Positions 13,141 to 14,241 of a stretch of 14,241 bases of DNA are shown one piece after another. How positions within the stretch are numbered: position 1 is the first letter of the stretch; every line of letters begins with the position of its first letter. The notes beneath the pieces were generated by a model that did not search any database, was not told the DNA's origin, and saw nothing but the letters and a program-made list of their open reading frames with translations. Source of the DNA: Marinilabiliaceae bacterium UBA5213 (GTDB lineage Bacteria > Bacteroidota > Bacteroidia > Bacteroidales > Marinilabiliaceae); assembly GCA_002412555.1 (NCBI GenBank), contig DHVH01000178.1, positions 19,826 to 34,066 of the forward strand, written 5' to 3'. The position numbers and the translations under genes are program-made.

Positions 13141-14241
13141 ATGAAGAAGATCAACTATAAGGCGCTAATATCAAAGTCAACCCTGCAAGGAGCTGCCATA
13201 GGATTTATAATTGCTGTATTGATTATTCTGGTCAGTTTTGATGCACCCGCATTTGCCCAGTCACAAGGAACACTGAAAGATCTGTTTTTCGTTTTTCCCG
13301 CATTATGGGCCGTCCTATTCCTACCTTTGATATTTGCCATAACCGGCTACTACATCTCCAAAAGGTTTTCAGTTATAGTCAAGCAACAGGCGCGCAAAAT
13401 TAAAAAGGAAGCCAGCCGCACCCAGATGGTTTTGTCATTTATAGAAAATCTGCGTCAGGATAAACTGGATGAGCCATTTTCCGCTCAGGAAAATAAAGAT
13501 TCGCTGACTAAAGCCTTGCTTAAGTTGCGCGAATATATGGTAAGGAGCAAATCAGAACAGGAACAAAGACGCATCGAAGAAGAACAGCGCACATGGGTGA
13601 CTCAGGGTTTAGCGGAATTTGGCGAAATATTGCGAAAATCAAGCGATAACCTGGAGCAATTGTCCTATGAAATCATCAGCTACCTGGTTAATTATATGAA
13701 AATTAATCAGGGTGGTGTATTCCTGCTCAGCGAATCCAAAAGTGGCGAAAAGTATTTTGAAATGATGGCCAGTGTTGCATTTGACCGTCGCAAATTCGCT
13801 GATAAAACGATCCATTGGGGTGAGGGATTGATTGGGCGCTGTGGTTTGGAAAAAGAAACCATTTTTATCACGGATGTGCCCAACGATTATATTCATATCA
13901 CCTCAGGATTGGGCGAGTCTAATCCAGGCACCATTCTGCTTGTTCCACTCAAAACCAACGACGAACTTTTTGGGGTCATAGAATTGGCTTCTTTCCAAAT
14001 ATTAGAAAAATTTGAAATTGAACTGGTTGAAAAATCGGCTGAAAGCATAGCCTCTACCATAGCCACGGTTAAAAACAATATACAAACCAACAAGCTGCTG
14101 CGTGAGACGCAAATTCAGGCAGAGAAAATGGCTCAGCAGGAAGAGGAACTCAGACAAAATCTGGAAGAAATGCGGGCCACCCAGGAAGAAAGTGACCGCC
14201 GTGAGATAGAGCGCAAGGGCATTTTGGAGGCCATTGACCAC
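13141..14241 (+). CDS. Membrane-anchored GAF sensor protein, C-terminus cut by the window edge
   Basis: An ATG at 13141 opens a frame of 367 codons with no stop to the window end, so the C terminus is missing. Two transmembrane segments (about 17-40 and 48-68) bracket a very short outside loop. A charged linker follows; KDSLTKALLKLREYM near 120-134 resembles the second half of a HAMP domain. Then come a helix with WVTQGLAEFGEILR, a GAF domain (about 170-310; landmarks YLVNYMKINQGGVFLL and GEGLIGRCGLEKETIFITDVP), and a long coiled coil (NLEEMRATQEESDRRE). The last residues, GILEAIDH, look like the start of a PAS domain. The missing part could hold PAS plus a kinase, an MCP-type signalling domain or nothing more. 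It is 111 nt after cheB on the same strand; a role in feeding cytoplasmic signals into the chemosensory array is inferred from position only. Confidence 0.88.
   Translation, partial: MKKINYKALISKSTLQGAAIGFIIAVLIILVSFDAPAFAQSQGTLKDLFFVFPALWAVLFLPLIFAITGYYISKRFSVIVKQQARKIKKEASRTQMVLSFIENLRQDKLDEPFSAQENKDSLTKALLKLREYMVRSKSEQEQRRIEEEQRTWVTQGLAEFGEILRKSSDNLEQLSYEIISYLVNYMKINQGGVFLLSESKSGEKYFEMMASVAFDRRKFADKTIHWGEGLIGRCGLEKETIFITDVPNDYIHITSGLGESNPGTILLVPLKTNDELFGVIELASFQILEKFEIELVEKSAESIASTIATVKNNIQTNKLLRETQIQAEKMAQQEEELRQNLEEMRATQEESDRREIERKGILEAIDH

Noticed and set aside
1..14241. Searched for tRNA/rRNA genes, CRISPR arrays, insertion sequences, attachment sites and recombinase genes.
   Set aside because: None seen: no transposase- or integrase-like translation, no regularly spaced repeats and no tRNA-like clover-leaf sequence; the region reads as ordinary chromosomal genes.

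Overview
The window looks like chromosomal DNA of a member of the Bacteroidota, probably a Marinilabiliales- or Cytophagales-like marine or gliding lineage. The basis is protein style (MCP, CheA, CheD and GAF sequences typical of that phylum), A-rich start regions with little Shine-Dalgarno signal, and two candidate promoters whose -7 box fits the Bacteroidota consensus TAnnTTTG. No database search was possible, so the genus is not claimed.

Layout. On the minus strand lies an 800-residue RND/MMPL-type membrane transporter (72-2474), followed downstream on that strand by what may be the first codons of another gene running off the left edge. A 417-bp AT-rich divergent intergenic region separates it from everything else, which is on the plus strand. 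First comes a secreted YfiR/DUF4154 protein (2892-3407). After a strong interrupted hairpin and a candidate promoter there is a long co-directional array: MCP receptor, STAS protein, CheY, a free-standing P1-like HPt protein, CheA, two CheW paralogues, CheR, a histidine-kinase-like protein, CheD and CheB. A two-transmembrane GAF sensor protein, cut by the right edge, ends the window.

How it works together. The MCP senses through a periplasmic helical bundle and couples through the CheWs to CheA, which phosphorylates CheY and CheB. CheR methylates, CheB demethylates or deamidates, and CheD deamidates the receptor. This is a full excitation and adaptation set with no flagellar gene in view, so the output may be gliding, pili or another process.

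Most notable points. (1) The histidine kinase encoded inside the che cluster has lost its phospho-acceptor His (Asn57) but keeps its ATP-binding boxes and the E-x-x-N signature. No CheZ, CheC or CheX phosphatase is seen here, so it is a candidate pseudokinase regulator or CheY-P phosphatase. (2) A stand-alone HPt protein resembling CheA P1 lies between cheY and cheA. (3) The MCP ends in a CheR-tether-like pentapeptide, NYEKF. (4) Both CheWs lack the Arg of the NLRG motif. (5) The STAS protein lacks the usual phospho-Ser. (6) The YfiR protein has no cysteine.
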